Shown one piece after another: positions 21,278 to 32,315 of a stretch of DNA of 64,000 nt (its first letter is position 1; each line of letters begins with the position of its first letter). The notes beneath the pieces were generated by a model that made no database searches, was not told the DNA's origin, and was given only the letters and a program-made list of their open reading frames with translations. The stretch comes from Effrenium voratum (taxonomy: Eukaryota; Sar; Dinophyceae; Suessiales; Symbiodiniaceae), in NCBI GenBank assembly GCA_963377175.1, contig CAUJNA010000181.1, forward strand, positions 28,501-92,500, read 5' to 3'. Position numbers and translations under genes: made by a program.

Positions 21278-22080
21278 ATGGCTGCAAGAAAGAGCGGAGA
21301 CAAGCTCAGCTTCAACGCGCATTTCCAGGTCGAGCACAAGGGCCTCTTGGAGAAGCAGCACTGGCGTGACTTTCTGGCAAGTCTGGCGGGTGCTCAGGTG
21401 GCACCATGTGATGCTTGCACCCGCCTCGGCCAGTCATTTGGCCTGGATCGTCCAGGGTGCGTGGCAGGCCAGTCAGATGGCAAGTCAGCCGAGGTGGTGC
21501 TCGTGAGTTGCAGCGACAGTGATGAGATAGAGGGCCCGCCAGCAAAGCGACCACGTGGTCGCCCCCGGCAGTCTGAGCGCAGACCGAACTTGCAAGAGTG
21601 GATCCAAGCGAACAGGGCAGGTCGCTACAATATCTTGTCTGTTGAGGGGAAGGTGCCTGTCCAGTGCCAGGATTGCGGCATTGTTTTCAACGCTCAGAAG
21701 GCAAGCACAGAGTGGTTTGTGCTCAGACACGAGCAGGAGAACAGCGTCCACCTCAAGTGGCTCAAGGGCAACCAGCTCGCGCCTTCCGACACCTCGCGGG
21801 AAGTCTGCACCTGCTCCGGCATTCGGGTCCGAGACTCACCTAACCAACTTCAAAATCTCCGTCACTCTGCTGCAAAGCATATTGCCAACGGGCAGCTGTG
21901 CAGGATTGGGGATCCACTGGACAAGGTCTGGCTTTACCTCGACAAAGATGGCGAGCCAGTCATGCAAGCAAAGCTGTGCAAGGAACAGGCTTGCCCAACC
22001 CTGCCAGGGAAGAAGTGGTGCGGCTCTTGCCAGTCGCACAGCGCGAAGCTGGACACGGCGCGGAGCCTGGCACTCTGGTC
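21278..22080 (+). CDS. Gene G2 exon 1: AT-hook and zinc-binding N-terminus
   Basis: ATG at 21278 (MAARKSGDKLSF), with an in-frame stop upstream at 21209. An AT-hook-like KRPRGRPRQSE sits near residue 90. Next comes CQDCGIVFNAQ with later HEQENSVH, i.e. C-x2-C...H-x6-H, like a BED or C2H2 finger. Then CTCSGIRV with HSAAKH, and a Cys-rich CKEQACPT...WCGSCQSH. Such DNA-binding modules are common at the N-terminus of transposases. The 3' limit is approximate, with a donor near GTGGCTGG at 22090 possible. Confidence 0.6.
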
Positions 22081-22366
22081 CTGCCGGATAGTGGCTGGGC
22101 TAAGATTCAGTTTCTGATTGTGTTCCATGTATTTCCCTAGATGCGAGCGCTGTGCCATGCTGTGCCACCGTTGCGCCGCACGGCGTGCCAGACACATGTT
22201 GGCACATGCTGACACCATGTCGACGTTTCATGACCTTTCAGCAATTTTCAGCATCCTTTCAGCATTCGTTTTTTGTTGATAGCAATTACTTGTGGCGGGT
22301 GGTACTCGGATGTATTAGGATTGTATTAGGTATGGGTTGCTGGCAAGCTGACTGTCACCGCGGCAG

Positions 22367-23183
22367 GACCTCATCGCTCTCCTTCACTTGCGCTTGCAAG
22401 GCAAGGACGCAGACGCTCTGCTCTTTTTGGATGAGATGCAGACAAGCGATTGGCGCGGTGTCTTGCAGAAAGATCTCGGGGATCTGCGCGACATCGGGTT
22501 CAAGGAGTTGCTGATGAGATGTCGTCACATGCTGTTGAGCATTCCCGTCAGTAAGCGCACCCAGAACTTGCAGACTTGGATTGACTCACGGCTGTCTTGG
22601 GTTTCGCCTGGCCACAATGCGGCCGTCCTGGTGCGAGACCCCGAGATGAGGAAGATGGTGTCTGACTACGCGGAGGTGTTGCTCAGTGGACAGTCTGCCG
22701 GCACACCAAAGCCCGGCAGTGCCAATCTGGCAGGGCCCGCTGCGCTCCAGTTAGCAAAGAAAGTCGCAGCAGGCGCGCTACACGGTCAAGGGGTTTTGGA
22801 ATATTTGCTCTCTGCCGCAGTAGAAAAAGCCGACAAAGTCCAGAGGGGCCTGGCGCGCATCAACGTGTCGTCCGTCAAGTCTGCCCACGCCAGTCCAGAG
22901 CTGCTGACCCAAATTGCATGGACGCTCGGGCAGTCCACAGGGAAAGCCTCGATTGGGCAGCTCTTTGGGCTGAACTTGACGGGGGCCGCGTGCAAAGTAG
23001 ATCTTCGGTCAGGCATGGTCCCCCGGAGCTACTGCGCGAAGGACAGTCAGTTGGTGGAGAACCTCAAGCTGGCCATTGGCTACGTGGACTCCACCAACCG
23101 CCAGTCCTACATGCTGGCCTTCGACGAGACAGTCTACGCTCCCACCTGGGAGGCTGCGGGCTTTGAAAAAGAAGGAAGGGCCC
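22367..23183 (+). CDS. Gene G2 internal exon, possible first catalytic Asp
   Basis: Begins after CGGCAG and reads DLIALLHLRLQGKDADALLF. About 270 mostly helical residues, ending with SYMLAFDETVYAPTWEAAGF before a GTATGGAC donor. FDETV at the end of a hydrophobic strand is a plausible first Asp of an RNase H-like (DDE) fold. That assignment is inference. Confidence 0.6.
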
Positions 23184-23387
23184 GTATGGACATCGTATGG
23201 ACATGTATGGACCCGTGCTTGATTTTTGGCTTTTCGCTTTTCCATCATTCTTTCATGGGTCAGGTTTAGCCAATCATGGTTAGCATGTGGTTAGCGGATG
23301 TGAGGGCATGTGTGGAGACATGTGGAGACACTTATGTGGGTCTTATGTGGGGTTATGTGGTCTTATGTGCATCGAAGATTCTTGCAG

Positions 23388-23978
23388 ACCGGTCAGGCGT
23401 GCTATGGGCTGGCCGACACGCCAGTCCCAGTCGGCGGCGCCGACCCTGACTACTCATGGGTCCGCCTGACAGACGACGTCTGCCAGTCCGGCCAGCCCCA
23501 GCCCGGCAAGTCCAAGCTGCCAGACCATGGTCTGGCCCAAGTGACTTTTTCCTGCGGCGTGAAGAACCTGACGAGCCGAGGGCCCTGCTGGGACGTGCAA
23601 ATGATTCCACGCAGGCACCGTCAGTCCAACGCAACCAGTCACTTTGACCATATGGGGCAGCTTTTGGAAGCGGCTGTGCTGGCAAACGGTGGCAAGGGGC
23701 CAGTGGTTTTGGCACACGACGCGCACATGAACCACAGCTTCGTCACCACGTTTGCTATGGGCCTCAGCTCTGACTCGTCTGTCAGCTCCTCCGCCAGTTC
23801 CTTTTGGCGCAGGTGCCGCTTCGAGAGCATGAGCTACTTGCCTGCGTGGCCCTACAGGCAATTGAGGTACAACCATGAGGACTTCATGTTTGTCACATTG
23901 GATGCAGGCCACGTGCAAAAGGCGATTGCGAGGGCTGGGCGGAGCAGCATCCGCAAAGTGGAGATTGGAGCTTTCTGG
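23388..23978 (+). CDS. Gene G2 internal exon, possible DDE core
   Basis: Starts after TTGCAG. Contains LAQVTFSCGVKNLTS, then GPVVLAHDAHMNHSF (a hydrophobic strand ending in HDAH, candidate second Asp), and FMFVTLDAGHVQKAIARAG, which resembles the D-xxH-xxK-x3-R helix seen in P-element/THAP9-type transposases. The order fits an RNase H-like transposase, but the third acidic residue is not identified. Donor GTGCCT at 23979. Confidence 0.5.
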
Positions 23979-24699
23979 GTGCCTTGGTCGAACATATGTC
24001 GAACATGGTCGAACGCAGCGGGTTGGAGACGTGGTCGTTTTTCAGCTTTCCGTTTGCAGGTCAGAGATGGTCAGGCCTTTCAAGAAGCATTGCAATAGCA
24101 TCATACATAACATTACATAACATATTTTATTGTAGTAGTTGTTTCAACGTTCTGTCAAGTGTTAGAATGGTGCGGGCGGGCAGATGCGGGCATGCCTTGT
24201 GTTTGGATTTTGCGTGGCATCTGGCTCACTGCTTGAAAAGCATGCAAAAAACTATGGGAAACTGTTTCACAGTGTCTCATACATTTTCATACTGTTCCTG
24301 TCTCAGTGATTCTCAGTGGGCGGGTTGAGCACGGCCCACCAGCATTTTTTGCTAAATATTGCTAAGGTGGATTACGCCAGTCTTCTGGTTCATGGCCTCC
24401 CATGGCCAGCCGCGGCCCCATTGCTCAAGGAGCGTGTGCACGCGTGTTGAAGTATGTTGAAGTTCAATTGAATTTCTGTGGAAACTGGGTTGCGCAGCTG
24501 CCTGGAAGTACTTGGCCAAAGCTGTTGGGGTAGTTCGCAGTTGCCAGATGCTGCAAGGCTTTGCAAGGCTGCATTTGTGATCACCAGGGTCCCGATATTT
24601 GGCAAGCCGCATTCTGTGTGCGTTTTTTGAGCTTCCTTTGAAGATCTTTGAAGCGTAAGGAAAGGCCGAGGGCTGGATTTCGGCCGCGCAAATCGACAC

Positions 24700-25021
24700 A
24701 CCGAGCACGCAGCTCTCTGCGCACAACCGCCTGGTGTCAGAGCTGGCGAGAGCCCGGCAGTCCCTGGCACTGAGCTCAGGCCGCCAGTCTCGCTTCAATT
24801 TGTGGGCTTCCTTCCAGCAAGCCGTGACTTCATGCGGGAGCAAGCTGGCCGAAAAAAAAAACTCCAACGCAGCAGCGTCAGAGCCGCTTCAAGCTATCAC
24901 GTCATTTCGGCCAAGCTGCGTCATGATGGACGACGCAGAAGGACACGCTGGGGCACGCCGCCGGCAGTACCAAATTGCGACGTGTCCGCACTGGTTTTGG
25001 GATCCTGTGGGGGCGTTTCAG
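24700..25021 (+). CDS. Gene G2 internal exon
   Basis: Reads SAHNRLVSELARARQSLALS, then ASFQQAVTSCGSKLAEKK and QIATCPHWFWDPVGAFQ, ending CAG|GTATCT in phase 0, which fits 25319. Contains an A9 run at about 24852, so the frame depends on that homopolymer being correct. Confidence 0.5.
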
Positions 25022-25318
25022 GTATCTAGACCAGGACTTGCGCGATATTGCGTGATGGCTACAAGAAATCCAAGCGTTTTCTTTGACATGCTTTGACATT
25101 GCTTTGACGGCGATGCATGTCGGCCACCTGCTGGGACGATGGTAAGTTGTTGCTAAGCCTAGGCCACCCTAGGCCTGGCATCTAGATCCATCTAGGCATA
25201 TCTAGGCCCTGCAGTATCATCCAGATATCACCCAGTATCCGTGTATAAAAGGCAGTTGCGTATACTTGCGTAATGTTGCATTTGTTGTTTTTTAATCTGA
25301 GCGCACGGCGGTCCCCAG

Positions 25319-25711
25319 GTGGTCGTGCGAAGGACTATCTTGGCGCAGCCAATGTTGGGCATTGTGCAGACAGTATTCCGTGGCTCCGTGCAGAAGGGCA
25401 AGAAGGGCCAGAAAAAGGTTGGCAACCCCAAGATCTTCTGCCTTGAAATTCCATCTCCGTGCTGCGTTCAGCTTCATGTCGTGTTGCTGGACCCTGTCCA
25501 AGACGCGCGCTTCAAGGCGACTTGCCTGAGCCCTGTGCTTCAGGTGGACCCGCACAGTGACCATGTGCTGGCGCAGGTCCCTGCGCAGAACTTCCAAGTG
25601 CGCGAGCGTGAGGATGCCATCCTGGTCGATGTCAGTCCACTGACACTGGAAGCGATCCGGGAAATCAAGACTGCAAAGCTCATCATGTCTTCGTCAGTGC
25701 TTCGGCGCATA
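25319..25711 (+). CDS. Gene G2 internal exon
   Basis: After GTCCCCAG, reads VVRRTILAQPMLGIVQTVFR, a basic KGKKGQKKVGNP, and an acidic beta-rich part (EREDAILVDVSPLTLEAI). A GT donor at 25716 leaves one base and does not match the next exon. A GC donor at 25712 does match. GC donors are known in dinoflagellates, so this is a candidate non-canonical intron. Confidence 0.5.
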
Positions 25712-25954
25712 GCAGGTGGCTTATGTAATCTTATGCGTGTTTATGTGGTCTTGTGCTGCCTTGGTTAGACTTGCAAGATCTTCCAAGCGCTCCCAAGTGC
25801 TCCCAACATCCCTGCTATTCCCATGCTATTCCCTGCTAGCCCTCCGAGATCCTCTGAGCGTCTCTGAATATCTCTGAGCATAGAAGGATTTCACTGCACG
25901 TTTACGCTGCTGTGGTTTTGACATGTTTTGACGTGTTTTTTTTCGCACGATAAG

Positions 25955-26344
25955 CATGCTGTCACCGAGGTCAAAGAGCCAGCTGCCAAGGTCCTGTACT
26001 TCACCGAGGAGACGTTCCAGGCAGCAAAGACGCGCTCCAGTGCCATCCGCCAGTATGTGCAGGTGCTGCGAGGTTTCTATGAAAAAGACCACGGCCCCCT
26101 GGACCTGAGTCGCGTTTCTGGCAGTCCAACTTGGGACCAGCTTCTCGCAAAGGCCCCTGGGTTTTTTCAGCAGCGGCATCACGCGCTCACCGTCAGTATG
26201 GCCAGTCATGTCAGCCACAGCAAGGCGACGTTCGGGCCGTGGGTGTCAACTGAATTCCAAAAATGCCTGGCCCAGCCAAAGGCTTTCATGCGCCTCCTGA
26301 GTGATATCGCCAAGAGCGCAGTTATTGCGCTGCCAGCCAGCTGA
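25955..26344 (+). CDS. Gene G2 terminal exon
   Basis: Follows GATAAG and reads HAVTEVKEPAAKVLYFTEET, a helical region with QYVQVLRGFYEKDHGPLDL, and ends VIALPAS with TGA at 26342-26344. It closes gene G2 (about 5 kb) and is the last exon of the compact gene array. Confidence 0.6.
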   Translation, partial: HAVTEVKEPAAKVLYFTEETFQAAKTRSSAIRQYVQVLRGFYEKDHGPLDLSRVSGSPTWDQLLAKAPGFFQQRHHALTVSMASHVSHSKATFGPWVSTEFQKCLAQPKAFMRLLSDIAKSAVIALPAS

Positions 26345-28878
26345 TGCTGCCCGAGTTTCACACAACGGCTTCACAGATAGTCACAGGGTCTCAATGAGTT
26401 TAATGTTGAGTCAAATTGAGTCAAGCTTGTTTGAACAATGCCAGAAACAATCGGTAACATGATGGAAACATGTCAGTCAAAGACAAATTTAACGCAGAAT
26501 TCCACTAGAATATGCTAGAATTCCACGGTCGGCTTGAAGCCATGCTTGGGGATGCGGGGATTAGTGCGAAGATGCGCGAAAGCTTCTGAGCACGTTTTTG
26601 GGGTTCGCGCCAAACGGCGCCTTCGCACACACGGCTTGGTCAAAATGTCCTTTTAGAAGATGTTTACAAGGGGTGAAAGATGCACTAGACTAAGATTTCC
26701 ATAGGCTATCATAGGCTTCCCATCCCCGCAACATGATTTTTGACATTTTTTGACCGTGGCTCGTGTGCCTCCAACTCAGTTCAGCCAGCGCGGGGGGCCT
26801 AAAAAGTCTCAAGCAGTTTGCGCGCAGACGCACGATGACGCACGCACCGGGATTCGGATGGGATTCGGGCATGAAAAGAATACGAAAAGATTTCGGAGCA
26901 TCATCTATGGGAAGTCTCGAGAGGCTAAGATCTACTGCGGGGATGTTATGTTTAGGCTATGTTTGGGGGTGGGGGGGAACTTGGAAAAGTACAAGTGGGG
27001 GGCCCCCCCCCCCCTGCAGGGGGCTATTTTGCCTCACTCCCACTAGCAGAGCACCAGTGGGACAACCTGGAAGATCGATTTCCTTTTGTTTTCCCAAGAC
27101 GGAAGCCCAAGGAAAAGCGCCCAAACACGGGGGTCATGTTGACCCCTGATATTCATCCACCCCCTGTTTATGACTCGGGGCTCAACCTGGGGTTGGGAGG
27201 GGAACACACCGCTATAGGGGCTCCGAGCCCAAACGGAGATGGCCAGGGGACTTTCTGGAGTTGGCAGCCCCTTCTTGGTGGTTTTGAAAGGGAAACCAGA
27301 AGGAAGACCACCCTTTTGAGGGTCCCCTTACAAGAATGACATCCAAACGCCATGAAGCTTCAAACAAATGCAAGTTTGTGGAAGGACATGGGGCACAGAC
27401 TCTAATGTCCTCTTGGGGGAAAATCACTTTGACCCCTATTTGTGTTTGCGGCGGGCTTGTTTTCAAGGGCCGAGGGTTTCGGGGTCTTCAGGGCCTAAAG
27501 ATAGGGGTCCCCTAAAATGGAGTTCCTGTTTGTTTACCTCAAATACCAACAAAAGCAAGGTGCAGTACCTCAAGTCGGTTCCAAGAAGCGAAATCATTGC
27601 ACACGTATGGTTCTCCAATGATCAAAGGCTGCATGTAACATCCGTCCATATCAACCTGGTATGAACCCCTAGCTGATGGGTAATTCGCCGTTAGTTGTAG
27701 CTGTATTGTAAATCAGGCGCCCCCCCCCCCCCCCAAAGGGTCAAACATGACCATGGGTTTATATATTAATATGGGACCTATACAATCAGCCCTTGAAATG
27801 ATCATTGCCCAACTTGAGTTTTCGCAAGCCCTTTTCCCCATAGTGATTTCGGCCCTCACAGTAGAAAGCGCAATTCTTCTGAAACTACAGGGGACGACCT
27901 AAAACCCAAATGGCGGAATGGCGCGATCTAGCCGATTTCCTGTAATTCACCTAGACAATGTATGGCTCTAAAGGAATGGCCTATCACCACCATTTCAATT
28001 GGTTTCGGAGGGATGGTCAATGGTCAACCCCTTTGGAGAAACCAAGACCATGACCCACGTGTCAATGTTTGGAGTTCCATTGCACATGTGGAAGGGGGCA
28101 CAACGCACAACCCTAGAGGACCCTTCCAGATACGTGCTCGCTGCGAAATGCAAAGGAGATCATGGTGGTTCCCCTTAAGTCACCCGCAAAGTATGAGGAT
28201 CACTTCGCTTGCCTTTTGCTGTTTTAGGTTTCCGTCATGCTCTTTTTCAACCTACAACAGGTTAGCTTTTCGCAGGAGGTCTAAGTCTGCCCGAGCGTTT
28301 CGCACGAAACTCTCACTCTTCAAAATTGACCATGTCTGGTGTTGCCTTTCTGTTTCGGACGAACGCTGGTCCACCCAAAAAGGAACTCAGGAACCAACCC
28401 GCTTTCAGCTCCCAGGTAGTTGTCCTTTAGAATGCAAGGACACTCAGGGTTCCACTTTTCGACTATTTCAATTTAGGCTTAAACGCAGGGCTTCCCCTTT
28501 TGGGGGAACTGGACCACCCCTTGGTTTAAGTCTACCCTGACGTAGTCAAAAAGTGGAACCTCTGAGGACACATTTTATGCGGAGAGAGAGCGCTACATTC
28601 TTCCACATCGCGGAGCTGGTTCTTGCAGAGGGCAGCTGGGAGAACTCTCCAAACCGACCCTCCAAACCGACCCGGAACAACCAGTTACGGGTCTTAAGTT
28701 GATCGATGTCCTATGGTTGCTCAAAGAGAAACCTCCCCAAAAAAATAAGCACAACCAACTTCCATTTGCCAAAGAGTTTGGCTTATTTTCCGCTTTGTGT
28801 TTAAACAGGAATCTATCACTTAGTCTGTGTTCCTTCTTCTCCCAGCGGACTTCAGCAGACTGAGGAGAAGGAACTCTC
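26345..28878. other. Long stretch without a gene; texture boundary
   Basis: Nothing reads as a GC-biased exon. G and C homopolymers appear (G at 26970-26977, C at 27003-27012 and 27720-27734). A 192-codon frame at 27962-28540 has ordinary composition and no domain, and looks fortuitous. From about 26,900 onward the sequence has the style of the right part. Confidence 0.5.
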
Positions 28879-29006
28879 CTAGGTCCCCCAACTAGGTGCC
28901 CGATCTTTTTCCCCTTTCTTGGTTGGGTTTGGGTTCCCCTACTAAAAATAGACTACACAAATAACGGTACCAACTAATTCTACCCTCTCAAATCTGGAGG
29001 ACCTAG
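28879..29006. mobile_element. CTAGGTCC element, copy A
   Basis: Ends CTAGGTCCCCCA and TGGAGGACCTAG are inverted repeats. Flanked by TCTC on both sides (4-bp target duplication). Internal GGTACCAACTAATTCTA block shared by the family. Lies directly upstream of a PPR exon. Confidence 0.85.
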
Positions 29007-29150
29007 TCTCATTCGCCCCACGTCTTTGCCGTTCTCGGGTGAGGTACACCGGCGTGATCGGCAGCTTCGCCCGCGCCAACGATGCGGGCGGCGCCAGACG
29101 CTGGCTGCAGCGCATGGAGGAGGCTAGAGATGAGTTCTTGGGAGAAATTG
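29007..29150 (+). CDS. PPR-type exon
   Basis: GC-rich island reading YTGVIGSFARANDAGGARRW, then LQRMEEA. This is a pentatricopeptide unit: helix A (YTGVIGSFARAND) then helix B (GGARRWLQRMEEA). PPR proteins bind organellar RNA, and dinoflagellates have very many. The frame is open left to the element end at 29006 and right to a possible GT donor at 29151. Confidence 0.65.
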
Positions 29151-30916
29151 GTCACTGGCAATATGACATGGGTCTTCTCCAAAAATATATTTTAGGATAG
29201 TCTAAACATGAGAGTCTCAGAACAGAATTGGACCGCAAGTTTTAGTCTTTGGTTCCATTTGCCAGGGCAATCCTTTTTGGGGTTACCCTATTTTTGACCC
29301 ACAGCCATTTGGGGTTGAAAACGAGCTCTGGGATCAGGTGTCCTTTTTGGTTGGTTTGCTCAAAAAATAGAGGGCGATTCCTGGTTTAGATGGGGTTTAT
29401 GCCATCCATATATCAGGGAAACCCATCTGTTCTTCCAAAAGGCCACCTATGACTGGGATTGGTGGCAGGGGGCTTCTTTTTGCCACCTGTGGAAAAATGA
29501 GACCGACCCCCTTGTAGTGAAGCATTCCTTGTTGAGGGGGTCGCCCAATTTTCTCAGAAGAGGTGGCAAAAAGAAAGACCCTCCTGATGGGATTCTTTGT
29601 TGCCCAGTGAATTCGCCCTTTTTGTCCTTTTTTGGGGTAGGGACTCCCCGTTAAACTCAACCAACAAAAAAAAGAACACCTTTTTTTCCCATGGCCACTG
29701 GGCATCTGAGGATTGGCGGGGACTGGATTTGAACCTCTGGTTGTTGTAGGGAACATGGGAAACCACCAACCTCCAAACCACCAATTACAGGGAAGCTGAA
29801 AGAGGGGATGATGGTTCTTGGATGTTCAAGCATGACATGTTGACCCCGGATCTAAGTAGAACCCGTCCTAATAGGGGGTGTCGGGCCCTGGTCCGAATCC
29901 CCGCTAAAAGGGGACACCCCACCTATTAATCAATCGGGGGTTGAACCTGGGGTTCCCATTGCTTAATTTGGATAGTGTCTTGGGGATTCGACGCCCAGCA
30001 CCGCCTCAAACCAAATCCAAACCAAGCAACCGAATATGGGCAAGGTGAATGCGGGGGTGTCCTTGTTTGAGGTACTTGAGAGGTGTGTTTGGTAGTTTGG
30101 TAAACACACAAACACAGTGAGTTGTTAGTTAAACATCTGGTTTTGAGGTTGTCAATCGTTTGAAGACCTTTGATAGCAAAGTCCATATACAACAAATGAC
30201 CCAACTACCAACCACCCCTTTGCCATTGATGCTGGGACACAGTGATGGTGTTTGGTGTTTTGGTGAGCAATCAGGACATTTAGCTAGACACAATGGTAGT
30301 CTGGGGGCCATAAAGGACCACTTTGAGACAATCTTTTGGTAGCTGTTTGGTAACGTGGGCGGTGCGTGTGTTTCTCAGGCGCGATATCCATTTTGGGACT
30401 GGTTTGTTCGAGCCAAAAGGAGAACCACGTTGGACACCTCACCGCTTGATTCGCACCTGGGTGGCTCGTCTCTTTTTTGGAGTTGGTACTTGTGACATTG
30501 TGTTGGTGGTTGATTTTACAGGGAAGCCAACGGGAAGATTGAACTTCTAAAAGGAACTAAAGGGAAGCCAACAGGAAGATGGAACCTCAAAATGGGGGGG
30601 GTAATCCTAAAAGGGAGAGTGCTCCACATAGGATCTTCAAGGGACGTCATTGTGGGGGGTAAGCCACTGGATCAACTGAACTTGGCTTCCAGAAGCTTTC
30701 CCCAGCCAAGGCAAGTCCGTTTTTGGAGGTTAACAACACGTGGGAGGGTACTTGGCGGGGTCTTGTCATAACACCCCCCCCCCCCCCGCAAACAAAAAAC
30801 ACAAAAACAACAACAACAGATTGGTTTCCTTGGGTTTTTCCGCAAAAGCAAAAGCAGCCCCCCGGGGGGGAAAACAACGGCCACACCCCACTTGCCTTAA
30901 GTTCGGACACCCTTAG

Positions 30917-31030
30917 GCGCAGCTCCAGCCAGATGAGATCACGTACACCTCCGCCGCCCGGTTTGAGGGGGGAGTGGTTTTCGACGTCAGGCGCGAGCCG
31001 GGGCGTTCGGTGTTCCACAGGCATAGCCAG
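30917..31030 (+). CDS. PPR-type exon
   Basis: Acceptor CCTTAG and donor GTAAGG, 38 codons, phase 0 at both ends. AQLQPDEITYTSAARFEGG starts a new PPR unit (PDEITYTSA). The second half departs from the PPR pattern and may be diverged. Joins in phase to 31912. Confidence 0.55.
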
Positions 31031-31911
31031 GTAAGGAATTGTCCTGCCTTCCGTTTTACTCAACCACCTGGGCCTCAAATCCGCAAATCGCCGATCCAAG
31101 CCAACCCAATTCGAGGTGTTGGGCGATTCTTTGTATCTTGCGGGACTGGTTGGTGTCAACAGACGCGGCTTGGTGCAGCTCCAGCCGGTTGATTTTTTTT
31201 TGTCCGGGTGGACATTGTGACTTCGTATCATAGTCTTCCAGCTGAAATGAATATGTCTTTGTTTATTTGCCCTCTTGGTTTTGAAGGGAATCTATCACTA
31301 CTGGGAATATGGGCTTATTTTTCCCCAGGGGGCGAAGACGCAAATGGAAGATAGTCATTCTTATATCACCGGATTTGTGAGGGTTGGTAGTAGTTGAGAT
31401 TCCCACTCCCTTCAGGAACGACTAGACGAACATGGATGGTTACGCGGCTTGTCTCCTTGTTTGGGTGGTTTGTTTTCTTCTTTTTTGGGGGGAGAGGGGC
31501 GTAGGATGAGGGGCTACAAATACAACATGTTACAACTATATATAGTATTCCTCTGTACTCACGAAAATTGGTTTCAAAGCCAGTGCCGATAATTCAGCCC
31601 CTCAAAAATGATATTAAAAAAAAGGTGTCCTCCGGGCTTTTTCGCCCCTTTGTCGCGGAGCAATGCTTTCTCCTTAACTTCTATTGGGTTGGTTCTATTG
31701 GGTTGGAAATCAAGTTGGGCTTTCCGTACTAAACCCCCAAAAAGTGAAACTCACTTTTTGCAGGGGGTCGTTCCAGCAACCAAGCTTGAAGTAGCGAAGT
31801 TATAGCGAGCGGGGAAAGGAGCTTCTTTCAAAATGGTTCCGCATCTCCTGAGCGAAAATGGTTCCAGGGAAAGCAACAACAAATGGAAGTTCTCCTTCCA
31901 ATTTTCCCGAG

Positions 31912-32061
31912 GCTCGTTTTAACCGAGCCGCAGCCCGCGGCCGGTCCGTGGCGCCCGAGGTGATGAGCTCCCTGGCGCGGCAAGCGGCGGCGCCGGAGGC
32001 GGCGGAGCTGCTGGCGGAGATGACGAAGCGCTCCTTGCGCCTCGGGGATGCCTTGCGCCTG
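31912..32061 (+). CDS. PPR-type exon
   Basis: 50 codons, phase 0 at both ends (CCGAG acceptor, GTGGGT donor). VAPEVMSSLARQAAAPEAAE, then LLAEMTKRSLRLGDALRLVG, is a two-helix PPR-like unit. Codon choice is strongly G/C-ending, unlike the surroundings. Confidence 0.55.
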
Positions 32062-32190
32062 GTGGGTTTGTGGGCTACCCCGCAGTTGCGCCAGAATGAG
32101 CAGCAGAACAACCCTTCATTAGCTTCCATTCCATGTCTCAGATTGACAGGTCTTCCTGGAACGGTGCAGGTGGTGAAAACCGGGAATCCC

Positions 32191-32315
32191 CAAGACATGG
32201 TTGTTGTTGGACACATTGTTTACATTTCTGCTTGTTGTGGTTTAGTGGTTGAAATCCAAATCCACTGAACTGCCAAGATACATTTTTGTTTGCTCCCCTT
32301 CCAACGTCAACCAAG
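32191..32315. mobile_element. ACATGG...CCCCTTCCAACG repeat family, copy 1
   Basis: Shares with 33607-33725 and 49171-49282 the order ACATGGTTGTTGTTGG, TTGTGGTTTAGTGG, ACTGAACTGC and TTTGCTCCCCTTCCAACG. About 125 bp. No coding capacity. Confidence 0.75.

Noticed and set aside
27962..28540. 192-codon + frame
   Set aside because: No domain, no GC-biased codon use and no exon features; it looks like a chance frame in intron-like DNA.
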